33,598 nt of DNA from contig JAAYEA010000119.1 in assembly GCA_012689325.1 (NCBI GenBank), positions 1-33,598 on the forward strand, written 5' to 3'. Shown here piece by piece: positions 15,734 through 22,206 of this stretch (positions are counted from its first letter, which is position 1; every line of letters starts with the position of its first letter). The translations under genes and the position numbers were made by a program. The notes below the pieces were generated by a model, which saw nothing but the letters and a program-made list of their open reading frames with translations, was not told where the DNA came from and did no database searches. Origin of the DNA: Chloroflexota bacterium. GTDB taxonomy: Bacteria; Chloroflexota; Anaerolineae; JAAYEA01.

Positions 15734-15893
15734 GACTGACGGCTGCCGTAGATTGGCATCTGAGCGAGTAAGGCCGATGCACTGCATTCAACGGCTGTCA
15801 GCGTATTATGCAGCGCTTGTCACGATGGATGGGCGAAGAGCTCACCCACTCAAGACCTTTCGCCAAGCAAGCTGATACGTGCGATAGTGCCAG

Positions 15894-15911
15894 TTGTCAC
15901 TAGGCTGACAA
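15894..15911. repeat. Inverted repeat between the SIR2-Argonaute and HTH genes
   Basis: TTGTCA-CTAGGC-TGACAA is a perfect 6-bp inverted repeat. Its minus-strand reading contains GTCAGCCTAG, the same 10-mer found upstream of the SIR2-Argonaute gene at 12509-12518. It lies between two convergent genes and has no T-run. The rest of 15734-15931 shows no gene. Confidence 0.5.
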
Positions 15912-15931
15912 GTCGTCTATGTGCCAGGTGC

Positions 15932-16402
15932 TCAATACACATTCTGCATCTCCACTGTTTGGTCGTGATCAACCTGAACAAGAGGGAGGAAGCTCGCTAA
16001 CTGCTTTCGTAGCTTCGGCGATGGTAGCCCGTTCCCTCTCTCCCACCTGCCCAAAGTTGCAGGATCAATACCTAGTTGGCGAGCCAGCTTCTTTTGGCTC
16101 AGCCCCATCTTTTGCCGATAGGCAATGAGCCGCTGGCCGAGCGTGTCAGATGGCCTGGCACAGGGATCACGGCCTAGAAAAGCGATGATCCGTGAGATGT
16201 AGCGGATTTCCGGTGAGGTGTGGTTGAGCTCCCAGTTGACGATGGTGGCTTCGGCGACGTCGATCTGCTCGGCCACCTCCTGTTGCAGCAGGCCCAGGTC
16301 GAGCCGTCGCTTCCGGATGTGGTCACCGAGGGTGTTCAGCTGCACCGGACAGGGCAGGGGAGACGGCTTCGGGCCGGTCAGGGTGAAATGGCAAGATGGC
16401 AA
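15932..16402 (-). CDS. Double HTH (XRE/Cro-like) regulator
   Basis: This protein of up to 156 residues carries two HTH domains. The first (about 25-75) reads LGDHIRKRRLDLGLLQQEVA, then a turn and ATIVNWE; the second (about 88-138) reads LGQRLIAYRQKMGLSQKKLA, then ATLGRWERG. The first is followed by EIRYISRIIAFLG, a segment common to a widespread family of small regulators with this layout. The start is uncertain: TTG at 16402, or GTG at residue 20, just before the conserved part. It converges with the SIR2-Argonaute gene and overlaps the 5' end of the truncated comM fragment divergently. It may regulate the defence gene, but the pair could equally be co-acquired cargo. Confidence 0.82.
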   Translation of the reverse strand: MPSCHFTLTGPKPSPLPCPVQLNTLGDHIRKRRLDLGLLQQEVAEQIDVAEATIVNWELNHTSPEIRYISRIIAFLGRDPCARPSDTLGQRLIAYRQKMGLSQKKLARQLGIDPATLGRWERGNGLPSPKLRKQLASFLPLVQVDHDQTVEMQNVY

Positions 16403-16881
16403 CGCAACCTTGCCCCTGCGGCTACTATGGCGACCCTACCCACGAGTGCTCTTGCTCTTCCACCCTCATTTCGCGCTACCAGCGGCGCATCTCCGGCCCG
16501 CTCATGGACCGCATTGACCTCCACGTGGAGGTGCCGCGCGTCGAGTACGAAAAGCTGAGCAGCGACCAACTGGGCGAGCCCAGCGCCAAGATCCGCGAGC
16601 GGGTGGAACAGGCGCGCGCGGTGCAGCGCCAGCGCTTCGCCGGGACCAAGCTGGTCACCAATGCCGACATGGGGCCGAAAGAGGTGCGCGAATACTGCCG
16701 GCTGGACGAGGCGGGAAACACCCTGATCAAGGCGGCGATGCGACAATTGGGCTTGAGCGCGCGGGGGTTTCACCGCATCCTGAAGGTCTCGCGGACCATC
16801 GCCGACCTAGCGGGGAGCGAGAGGATCGAGACGGCGCACCTGGCCGAGGCGCTGCAATACCGGCCCAAGCGGCAGACATAG
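16396..16881 (+). pseudogene. comM: 3' fragment of a second comM/yifB gene
   Basis: This 161-residue reading frame matches only the last third of ComM (equivalent to residues 351-507 of the full copy at 10816-12339). It starts abruptly at the Cys cluster (PCPCGYYGDPTHECSC) and includes RISGPLMDRID and the C-terminal helical domain. It lacks the Walker A and B motifs and so cannot be an active ATPase. It has no Shine-Dalgarno. By eye the nucleotide match to the full copy over the same stretch is only moderate, so this is not a recent duplication. It is the remnant of a once complete gene or a xenologous copy, broken at its junction with the HTH gene. Confidence 0.88.
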
Positions 16882-16918
16882 CGATACTACATTGCTATGC
16901 GCCGCCCTGGATAACAAG

Positions 16919-16962
16919 AACGTCCGGGAGATCTGCCATCTCTCGGACGTTTTGCCGTTTTT
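16919..16962 (+). terminator. Strong intrinsic terminator, probably bidirectional
   Basis: The stem AACGTCCGGGAGAT (16919-16932) pairs with ATCTCTCGGACGTT (16938-16951), with one G-U wobble and loop CTGCC. It is followed by TTTTGCCGTTTTT on the plus strand. It lies between the truncated comM (plus) and the ECF S-component gene (minus), both ending here. Confidence 0.88.
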
Positions 16963-17014
16963 GCCCGCGCGGGCGCCTCTCCCAGTGCGGAGCGTCCGTC
17001 AGGCCCAGTCCGGA

Positions 17015-17560
17015 TTACCGCTTCTCCGCAAGGTAGGCGAAGAAACCGGCCCTCCGCAGCGCCCGCAAGGTTAGGCCGCCAAGCAGCCCGCCCAGCGCGC
17101 CAAAGACCAAATAGCCGAGCAGCGCCCGCGCGAGGCCCAATGCCACAAAGCCCACTGGCGCGCCGGTGATCGCGGCCATGCCCCACTTGACCAGGAACTT
17201 GGCCATGTGCCCCAGCGTGCCCGCCAGCGTCGCCACAACCAGGTTCTCCGGGTTCCGCAGCAGCCACAGGGCCAGGTCGGCGCCCACGCCCACTGCGGTG
17301 TAAGAGAGAAGCGTGTTCAGCGCGCCGAAGTCGCCCAGCCCCAGGAAAGCCGCCAGAATGCCCGAGGTCAGGCCGACCAGGCTCACAGCGCCCAACTTGG
17401 GGACAATCCCCGCGGCGACGATGATGATCGCCATCCAAAAGATGCCCGAATGGCCGGAGAGCTGCAGCGGAAGCCGCAGCGAGATCTTGGCCACCACGAC
17501 CAGCGCCGCCAGCAACGCCAGCAGGACCAGCTCAAAGGTGGAAAAATAGCGCTTCTTCAT
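17015..17560 (-). CDS. ECF transporter S-component-like membrane protein
   Basis: This 181-residue integral membrane protein has about five to six hydrophobic segments (LVLLALLAALVVVAKI, IFWMAIIIVAAGIV, VSLVGLTSGILAAFLGLG, VGADLALWLL, VGFVALGLARALLGYLVFG). Size and layout fit the substrate-binding (S) component of an energy-coupling factor transporter, with conserved-style small-residue patches near the N-terminus. It is the last gene after EcfT and an anchored protein in the tungstate operon. A Shine-Dalgarno (GGAGTGAGG) lies just before the ATG, five bases after the preceding stop. The substrate cannot be read from sequence; operon context suggests a molybdenum/tungsten-cofactor-related compound. 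Confidence 0.78.
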   Translation of the reverse strand: MKKRYFSTFELVLLALLAALVVVAKISLRLPLQLSGHSGIFWMAIIIVAAGIVPKLGAVSLVGLTSGILAAFLGLGDFGALNTLLSYTAVGVGADLALWLLRNPENLVVATLAGTLGHMAKFLVKWGMAAITGAPVGFVALGLARALLGYLVFGALGGLLGGLTLRALRRAGFFAYLAEKR

Positions 17561-17565
17561 GGGCC

Positions 17566-18069
17566 TCACTCCGATTCCCCGCGGGAGACGATCTCGATGC
17601 CATCCACGTCCTGCACCCACTCGTCGCGGACGTCCAGTTGGGGCAGGAGCGAGACCAGCTTGAGCGTGCCCCGCCCCGACAGGTCAAACATCACCATGTT
17701 GGCCGGATCATCCACCTCGGCCCAGATCACTTCCACGGTTTTGCCACGGCTCGAGCTGGAGACGCGGACCAGCGTCGTGGGCCTGAGGGCGCTCCGCTTC
17801 ACGCGCAGCAGCAGGACGTCGCGCAGCATCCAGCCATCCTGTGTCTTGCCCTCCTCAGCGTCCACAAAGCTGGCTTCCTGCAAGGCTTCCAGGTCGCCAG
17901 CGGTGAATCCGCCCACGAGACGGCCATCCATGCGGATGGGGATGCTCCCCGGCGGCAGCTCCGGCTCGGGGCCGAGTTGCGCGCGTTGCCAGGCGTCCAC
18001 TCCCAAGACCAGGGCCGCCAGCGCCACGAGGACGCCGAGGGCGATGAGGATTCGCGTTCGTTGTGTCAT
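17566..18069 (-). CDS. Membrane-anchored extracytoplasmic protein with oxidoreductase-molybdopterin-like domain
   Basis: This is a 167-residue protein. One N-terminal transmembrane anchor (ILIALGVLVALAALVLGV, about residues 7-24) precedes an extracytoplasmic domain. That domain reads FTAGDLEALQEASF, then GWMLRDVLLLRVKR, VEVIWAEVDDPANMVMF and WVQDVDGIEIV. The pattern resembles the C-terminal domain of TupA in this same operon and the molybdopterin-binding oxidoreductase fold, although without an obvious cofactor-ligand Cys. It lies five bases after ecfT and five before the S-component gene. Its position recalls CbiN, the small extra subunit of cobalt ECF systems, so an accessory subunit of this transporter is plausible. 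Homology is inferred by eye and weak. Confidence 0.6.
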   Translation of the reverse strand: MTQRTRILIALGVLVALAALVLGVDAWQRAQLGPEPELPPGSIPIRMDGRLVGGFTAGDLEALQEASFVDAEEGKTQDGWMLRDVLLLRVKRSALRPTTLVRVSSSSRGKTVEVIWAEVDDPANMVMFDLSGRGTLKLVSLLPQLDVRDEWVQDVDGIEIVSRGESE

Positions 18070-18074
18070 GTCGT

Positions 18075-18827
18075 TCACCCGTTCCATGCTGTCGTGTAAC
18101 GCCAGATCAGCAGCGCCGCCATGGCCGCCACCGATCCGATGAGCAGCCAAGTATCGAGGGGACGCCAGGCCAATCGGCGGTACGGTTGGCGATGCGGCGA
18201 GTCAAAACCTCTGGCGTAGGCGGCCTCCGTCATGGACCAAGCGCGCTTGGCGGCGAGGGTGATGGCGGGCACGGTCAGGGACACCAGGTCGCGCAAGCGA
18301 CCGCTCAGGTTGCGCCAGCCGGTTGGAGGGGTCCAGGCTCCGCGGGCCTGCTGGGCCTCCAAGATGGCGCGCCACTCGTCGCCCAACAGCTCCAGGCTCT
18401 GAAAGGCCAGGCTCAGGCTAAAGGCATAGCGGTACGGCAGCCGGAGCCACTCCAGCGCCAGCCGCAACTCGCCCGGCATGGTGCTGGCGAAAAAGAGGGA
18501 AAAGGCGCCCGCCAGGAGCGCCAGCCGCAGCGTGATGATCACGGCCAGGTCCAGGCTGACCAGGAGCCAATCCAGCAGGAAGAGGGCCAGCAGGATCCAC
18601 TTGAGCCGCCAGACCTGCCGGGCCGCCTCCGGCAGCAGCCGCGCCCACAGCAGGAGGCCGGCGAACGCCGCCATAAAGACGGCGAGCTGCTTCAGCGGCA
18701 GCATCACCGCCAGGGAGGCGCACAGGCTCAGCGCCAGCTTGGCGCGCGGGTCGGCCCAGCGCAGCGGCGAATCCTCCACCAACGCCAGCCCTCGCGCGCC
18801 CAACCTTGCCCGCCGTTGTCGTGGCAT
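18075..18827 (-). CDS. ecfT: ECF transporter transmembrane component EcfT
   Basis: This is a 250-residue membrane protein. It begins with the usual N-terminal pattern (LRWADPRAKLALSLCASLAV), has four to five transmembrane segments, and has two Ala-Arg-Gly motifs: QQARGAW and AYARGFD. In EcfT proteins these form the coupling helices that dock on the ATPases. The ATG at 18827 has a GAGGG Shine-Dalgarno. The gene is 148 bases downstream of tupA and five bases before the next gene. Its ATPase partner is encoded in the other operon (22207-23598). Confidence 0.88.
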   Translation of the reverse strand: MPRQRRARLGARGLALVEDSPLRWADPRAKLALSLCASLAVMLPLKQLAVFMAAFAGLLLWARLLPEAARQVWRLKWILLALFLLDWLLVSLDLAVIITLRLALLAGAFSLFFASTMPGELRLALEWLRLPYRYAFSLSLAFQSLELLGDEWRAILEAQQARGAWTPPTGWRNLSGRLRDLVSLTVPAITLAAKRAWSMTEAAYARGFDSPHRQPYRRLAWRPLDTWLLIGSVAAMAALLIWRYTTAWNG

Positions 18828-18843
18828 CCCGTCCCTCGCTAGC

Positions 18844-18876
18844 GACGGCGCGCCCGCGCCCCATGGCCGCGCCGTC
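18844..18876. repeat. Hairpin between tupA and ecfT
   Basis: GACGGCGCG (18844-18852) pairs perfectly with CGCGCCGTC (18868-18876) around a 15-base loop. It could reduce expression of the ecfT part or protect the tup messages, but it lacks a T-run. Confidence 0.5.
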
Positions 18877-18975
18877 TGGTCTGCAGATCGCGTGTGGCGC
18901 CGTGAAAAGCAGGCTGCGGCAGGATCGACTCTGACCCCGCCGCAGCACAAGCGATCACGGATGCCCGCGCCGGAG

Positions 18976-20343
18976 CTATTTGACCTGGATCTCCACCACG
19001 CCCTTGACCTGGGCCTTGTTGGACATCCCGGGCATGACCATGCTAAAGCCGCCCTGGTTGCGGAAGGAGACGATGCAATCCTTGCAGGCTTGCGCGTCGG
19101 CCAAGGGCACCTCGGCGGTAAAACCATCGTCAGCCACCAGGACCAGGGTAGCCGTCCCGGCCTGCACGCCGGCCAGCTCCAACAGGGCGTTCAGCGAGAC
19201 GCCGGTATAGGTGCTGGCGACGCCTTCCTTGTTGGTGGAGGTCGCTTCCATGGTGGGCATGGCCTTGACCTCGGCCTCGGTCCAGCTCATTTCCTTCGTC
19301 ACTTTGCCGGTGACCTTGAGCGCCGCCCCGGTGGCCGCCGCCCCAGCTTGGGCCTCACGCCAGGCGGTCGAGTCGGGCGTGAACAAGGGGGCCTTGAACT
19401 CGGCCACACCAAAGGTGGAGATCAGCTCCTGCGTCGGCAGGGAGATGATCCAGTCGACGAATTTGGTGGCCAGATCGGCCTTGATGTTCGGGTTCTTGGC
19501 CGGGTTCACGGTGATGACGCCGTAGGGATTAAAGAGGACCGGGTCGCCTTCCACCAGGATCTTGAGGTCGGTCCCTTCCAACGTGCGGGCCAGGTAGGTT
19601 GCCCGGTCGCTCAGGGTGTAGGCTTGCTGCTCATTGGCCATGGTCAGCACGGCGCCCATGCCCTGCCCGGCGGAGACGTACCAGGAGCCGGAGGGGGTGA
19701 TATTCGCGGCCTTCCAGATATCGTTCTCCTTCACGTGCGTGCCCGAGTTGTCGCCGCGGGAGACAAAGGTGGCCTTCTTGTCGGCGAGCTGAGCCATCGC
19801 CTTGGCGGCGTTCTTCATCCCCTTGATGCCCGCGGGGTCCTTTTCGGGACCGAGGATGACATAGTCGTTGTACATCACGTCCTCGCGGCGGGTGCCGTGG
19901 TTGGCCGCCATGAAGGCGTCCTCCTGGGCGCGCGCGTGGACCAACAGCACGTCGGCGTTGCCGTCCTGGCCGAGCTTGAGAGCCTGGCCGGTGCCCACGG
20001 CGATGATGTCCACCTTGACGTTGTTGGCCTTTTCAAAGTCGGGCAGGATGAACTTGAGCAGGCCCGAGTTTTCCGTGCTGGTGGTGGTGGCCAGGATCAG
20101 CGAGTCGTGCGCGGTCATGGCCGTCGGCGCGGCGGTGGGGGCCGCGGTGGGCGGGACCGGCGTGTTCGTCGCCGGCGCCACGGTCGGCGGGACGGCGGTG
20201 TTCGTCGCCGGGGCCACGGTGGCGGCTGAGACAGTCGGCGGGACAGCCGTCGCGGTGGGGGCTGCCGCTGGCGCGGCGCAGCCGGCGATCAGGCTGGCCA
20301 GCAGCGAAACGATCAGGAGCCAATAGACGATGTTCTTCTTCAT
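18976..20343 (-). CDS. tupA: TupA-like tungstate-binding lipoprotein with extra C-terminal domain
   Basis: This is a 455-residue lipoprotein. The signal peptide ends in the lipobox LIAG-C (C22), followed by a long Pro/Thr/Ala linker (about 23-78). The TupA domain starts at LILATTTSTENSGLL (82-96); TTTST (86-90) is the tungstate-binding motif, and SRGDNSGTH and PYGVITVNP follow. TupA proteins bind tungstate with very high affinity for TupBC. Normal TupA ends near residue 335; this one continues with about 110 residues (LKVTGKVTKEMSWTEAEV, then TGVSLNALLELAGV and ACKDCIVSF) that resemble the oxidoreductase molybdopterin-binding fold. The ATG has a strong AGGAGG. It is the third gene of the unit starting at tupB. 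Confidence 0.93.
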   Translation of the reverse strand: MKKNIVYWLLIVSLLASLIAGCAAPAAAPTATAVPPTVSAATVAPATNTAVPPTVAPATNTPVPPTAAPTAAPTAMTAHDSLILATTTSTENSGLLKFILPDFEKANNVKVDIIAVGTGQALKLGQDGNADVLLVHARAQEDAFMAANHGTRREDVMYNDYVILGPEKDPAGIKGMKNAAKAMAQLADKKATFVSRGDNSGTHVKENDIWKAANITPSGSWYVSAGQGMGAVLTMANEQQAYTLSDRATYLARTLEGTDLKILVEGDPVLFNPYGVITVNPAKNPNIKADLATKFVDWIISLPTQELISTFGVAEFKAPLFTPDSTAWREAQAGAAATGAALKVTGKVTKEMSWTEAEVKAMPTMEATSTNKEGVASTYTGVSLNALLELAGVQAGTATLVLVADDGFTAEVPLADAQACKDCIVSFRNQGGFSMVMPGMSNKAQVKGVVEIQVK

Positions 20344-20379
20344 GAGATCCTCCTGTGTCCAGTTTCAGGTTCCCAGTTC

Positions 20380-20467
20380 CAGGTTGCAGGTGACAGGCCC
20401 TACGTCGCGCGTCAGCAGCGGCCCCGGGCGGTCGACTTCTCACTTTCGACGTGGAACCTGCAACCTG
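20380..20467. repeat. Inverted repeat of a CAGGTTGCAGGT family between tupC and tupA
   Basis: CAGGTTGCAGGT (20380-20391) and ACCTGCAACCTG (20456-20467) are perfect 12-bp inverted arms. The left arm sits in a run of similar units (CAGGTTCCCAGTTCCAGG). The right arm abuts the tupC stop. The sequence looks like a short dispersed repeat rather than a terminator. Confidence 0.65.
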
Positions 20468-21196
20468 TTAGTACACCATCTCGCCGCGCACAAAGGCGGC
20501 GGTGCGCGGATCGGCGGGGGACTCGAAAAAGGCCTCCGCCTCGGCCAGCTCGACGAGGCGCCCCTCCAGCATCAGCCCCACGCGGTGAGCGAGGCGCTTG
20601 GCTTGAAAGACGTTGTGCGTGACCAGCACCAGCGTCGCGCCATGCTCCTGGTTGAGCTGGCGGGCGATCCCCTCGATCAGCCCGACATTGTAGGGGTCCA
20701 GGTTGGCGGTGGGCTCGTCCAGGAGCAGCACATCCGGCTCCAGGACCAGGGCCCGCGCCAGGGCCACGCGCTGGGCCTCGCCGCCGGAGAGGGTGCGGGC
20801 GCGCTGGTGCGAGAGGTCAGCCAGTCCCACCGTCTCCAGCGCACTCTTGACCCGGTCGCCCTCGCCGCGGCCGCGCAGGTCGAGCCCGTAGCGCACGTTG
20901 GCGGCGACGCTGCGGTTGAGCAGCACGGGCCGCTGAAAGACCGTGGTGACGCGGCGGCGCAGCTCCAGCGGCATGGCTCCGCCCGGCCGAACCTCGGCGC
21001 CCATGAAGCGGATGCTCCCGCTGTTGGGCGACTCGAGAAAGTTGAGCAGCCGCAGCAGGGTGCTCTTGCCCGCGCCGCTGGGCCCCACCAGCGCCAGGAT
21101 TTCGCCGCGCCGGATGTCCAGTTCGTCCAGGCGCAAGGCAAAGCCGTTGCCGTAGCTCTTGGTGATGCCGCGCAACTGGTAAATGGTCTCGTTCAT
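20468..21196 (-). CDS. tupC: Tungstate ABC transporter ATPase
   Basis: This is a 242-residue ABC ATPase. Walker A is GPSGAGKST, the signature LSGGEAQR, Walker B VLLLDEP, and the switch His lies in LVTHN. Its ATG overlaps the tupB stop by four bases (ATGA), so both are co-translated. The pairing with a TupB-like permease and a TupA-like binding protein supports tungstate (or molybdate) uptake across the inner membrane. The 125-base gap to tupA holds only the repeat described separately. Confidence 0.93.
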   Translation of the reverse strand: MNETIYQLRGITKSYGNGFALRLDELDIRRGEILALVGPSGAGKSTLLRLLNFLESPNSGSIRFMGAEVRPGGAMPLELRRRVTTVFQRPVLLNRSVAANVRYGLDLRGRGEGDRVKSALETVGLADLSHQRARTLSGGEAQRVALARALVLEPDVLLLDEPTANLDPYNVGLIEGIARQLNQEHGATLVLVTHNVFQAKRLAHRVGLMLEGRLVELAEAEAFFESPADPRTAAFVRGEMVY

Positions 21197-21906
21197 TCGT
21201 CAAAGCCCTTTCCCTGCAGGTAGAGCATGGCGACATTGGTGATGAACGAGATCGCCAACAGGATCACGCCGATGGCCAGGGCCAGATCGAAATTGCCTTT
21301 GCCGGTCTCTAGCACGATGGCGGTGGTGAGCATGCGGGTGCGGTGCTCGATGTTGCCGCCCACCATCATCACCGCGCCCACCTCCGAGATGATGCTGCCG
21401 AAACCGGCGATGACCGAGACGATGACGCCTACCCGCGCCTCGGAGAGGATGGCGACGGTGGTCTGCCAGCGGGTGGCGCCCATGGCTTGCACCTGCTGCC
21501 GGAGCGCCGGGTCCACGCCCATCACGGCCGCCATGGTAAAGCCGGCCACCAGCGGGAACGAGATGATGCACTGGGCGACGACCATGGCCGCCGGGGTAAA
21601 GAGGTTGGGGATGATGGACCAGTCGAGCTGCCCCAGCGGCCCGTTGCGCGAGAGCATCAGGTAGACGAAGAGGCCCACCACCACCGGCGGGAAGCCCATG
21701 CCGGTATAGAGCAGGGCGATGAGAAAGCGCCGGCCAATGAAGCGGCTGAGGCCCATGACGGCGCCCAGCGGCACGCCGATGAGGGTGCTGAAGAGCAGCG
21801 CCGTGCCCGAGACGCGCAGCGACAGCAGCAGGATCTCGAACAGGGCCGGGTCCTGCGAGACGATGAGGCGAATCGCCTCTTTCAGGCCGTTCCAGATCGT
21901 TTCGAT
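21193..21906 (-). CDS. tupB: Tungstate ABC transporter permease, apparent ATC start
   Basis: This 237-residue permease of the TupB family has five to six transmembrane segments and the typical coupling region (GATRWQTTVAILSEARVG). The TupB-typical C-terminal motif MVGGNIEHRTRMLTTAIVLET is present. The start is odd: no ATG, GTG or TTG lies in frame between the riboswitch terminator and the conserved N-terminus. The ATC at 21906 is chosen because a perfect AGGAG (21920-21916) lies nine bases upstream and the resulting N-terminus (IETIWNGLKEAIRLI) matches TupB. A later start is possible but would truncate the first segment. It is the first gene of the riboswitch-controlled tup unit. Confidence 0.92.
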   Translation of the reverse strand: METIWNGLKEAIRLIVSQDPALFEILLLSLRVSGTALLFSTLIGVPLGAVMGLSRFIGRRFLIALLYTGMGFPPVVVGLFVYLMLSRNGPLGQLDWSIIPNLFTPAAMVVAQCIISFPLVAGFTMAAVMGVDPALRQQVQAMGATRWQTTVAILSEARVGVIVSVIAGFGSIISEVGAVMMVGGNIEHRTRMLTTAIVLETGKGNFDLALAIGVILLAISFITNVAMLYLQGKGFDE

Positions 21907-21923
21907 GGTGGCTCGCTCCTGGA

Positions 21924-21959
21924 CAAAACAAAAGCGGCGACTCGGAAGTGAGTCGCCGC
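21924..21959 (-). terminator. Intrinsic terminator of the tup leader
   Basis: On the minus strand GCGGCGACTC (21959-21950) pairs perfectly with GAGTCGCCGC (21943-21934) around ACTTCC, followed by TTTTGTTTTG. It lies between the riboswitch and the tupB Shine-Dalgarno, the position expected for riboswitch-controlled termination. Confidence 0.9.
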
Positions 21960-21989
21960 AATGATCGATACCGATCCAAACCACAAGCG

Positions 21990-22130
21990 CAGGCATGCCA
22001 AAGGCATGTCCGGTTCTGGCGTATGCGGCAGATCTCCTTTCCAAACACGGGAGGCACGGCCGTTTCCAACCGCACCCTATCGGTCTCACGCCATGGACGC
22101 GCCATGGTCTACAGGCCATGAGACTCGGAG
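21990..22130 (-). ncRNA. Moco-riboswitch-like leader (tup operon)
   Basis: This leader RNA lies between the promoter at 22159-22186 and the terminator. Its core is a stem closing on GGAAAC (hairpin about 22054-22075), directly followed by a CTCC/GGAG hairpin (22034-22053) with the loop consensus CGTGTTTGGAAA. The same two-hairpin core stands before the mogA operon. An upstream stem GTCTCA/TGAGAC flanks it. These elements fit the Moco RNA motif, which senses molybdenum cofactor (variants may sense tungsten cofactor). Exact boundaries are approximate. Confidence 0.72.
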
Positions 22131-22158
22131 AAACTGCATCAGCTGTTCAACTGTCCCT

Positions 22159-22186
22159 AGTGTATCGGGAATCGGAAATCTGTCAA
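22159..22186 (-). promoter_or_regulatory. Promoter of the tup-ecfT operon
   Basis: A perfect TTGACA (22186-22181) and TACACT (22164-22159), with a 16-base spacer, on the minus strand. The start would lie near 22152, leaving room for a complete riboswitch before tupB. It sits just after the ecfA stop codon. Confidence 0.75.
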
Positions 22187-22206
22187 ACGCCAGCGGGACG
22201 ACGCCC

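Noticed and set aside
18478-20229. A long plus-strand open frame opposite tupA and ecfT
   Set aside because: Its Gly/His/Arg-rich composition and the strong conservation of the minus-strand products mark it as a shadow.
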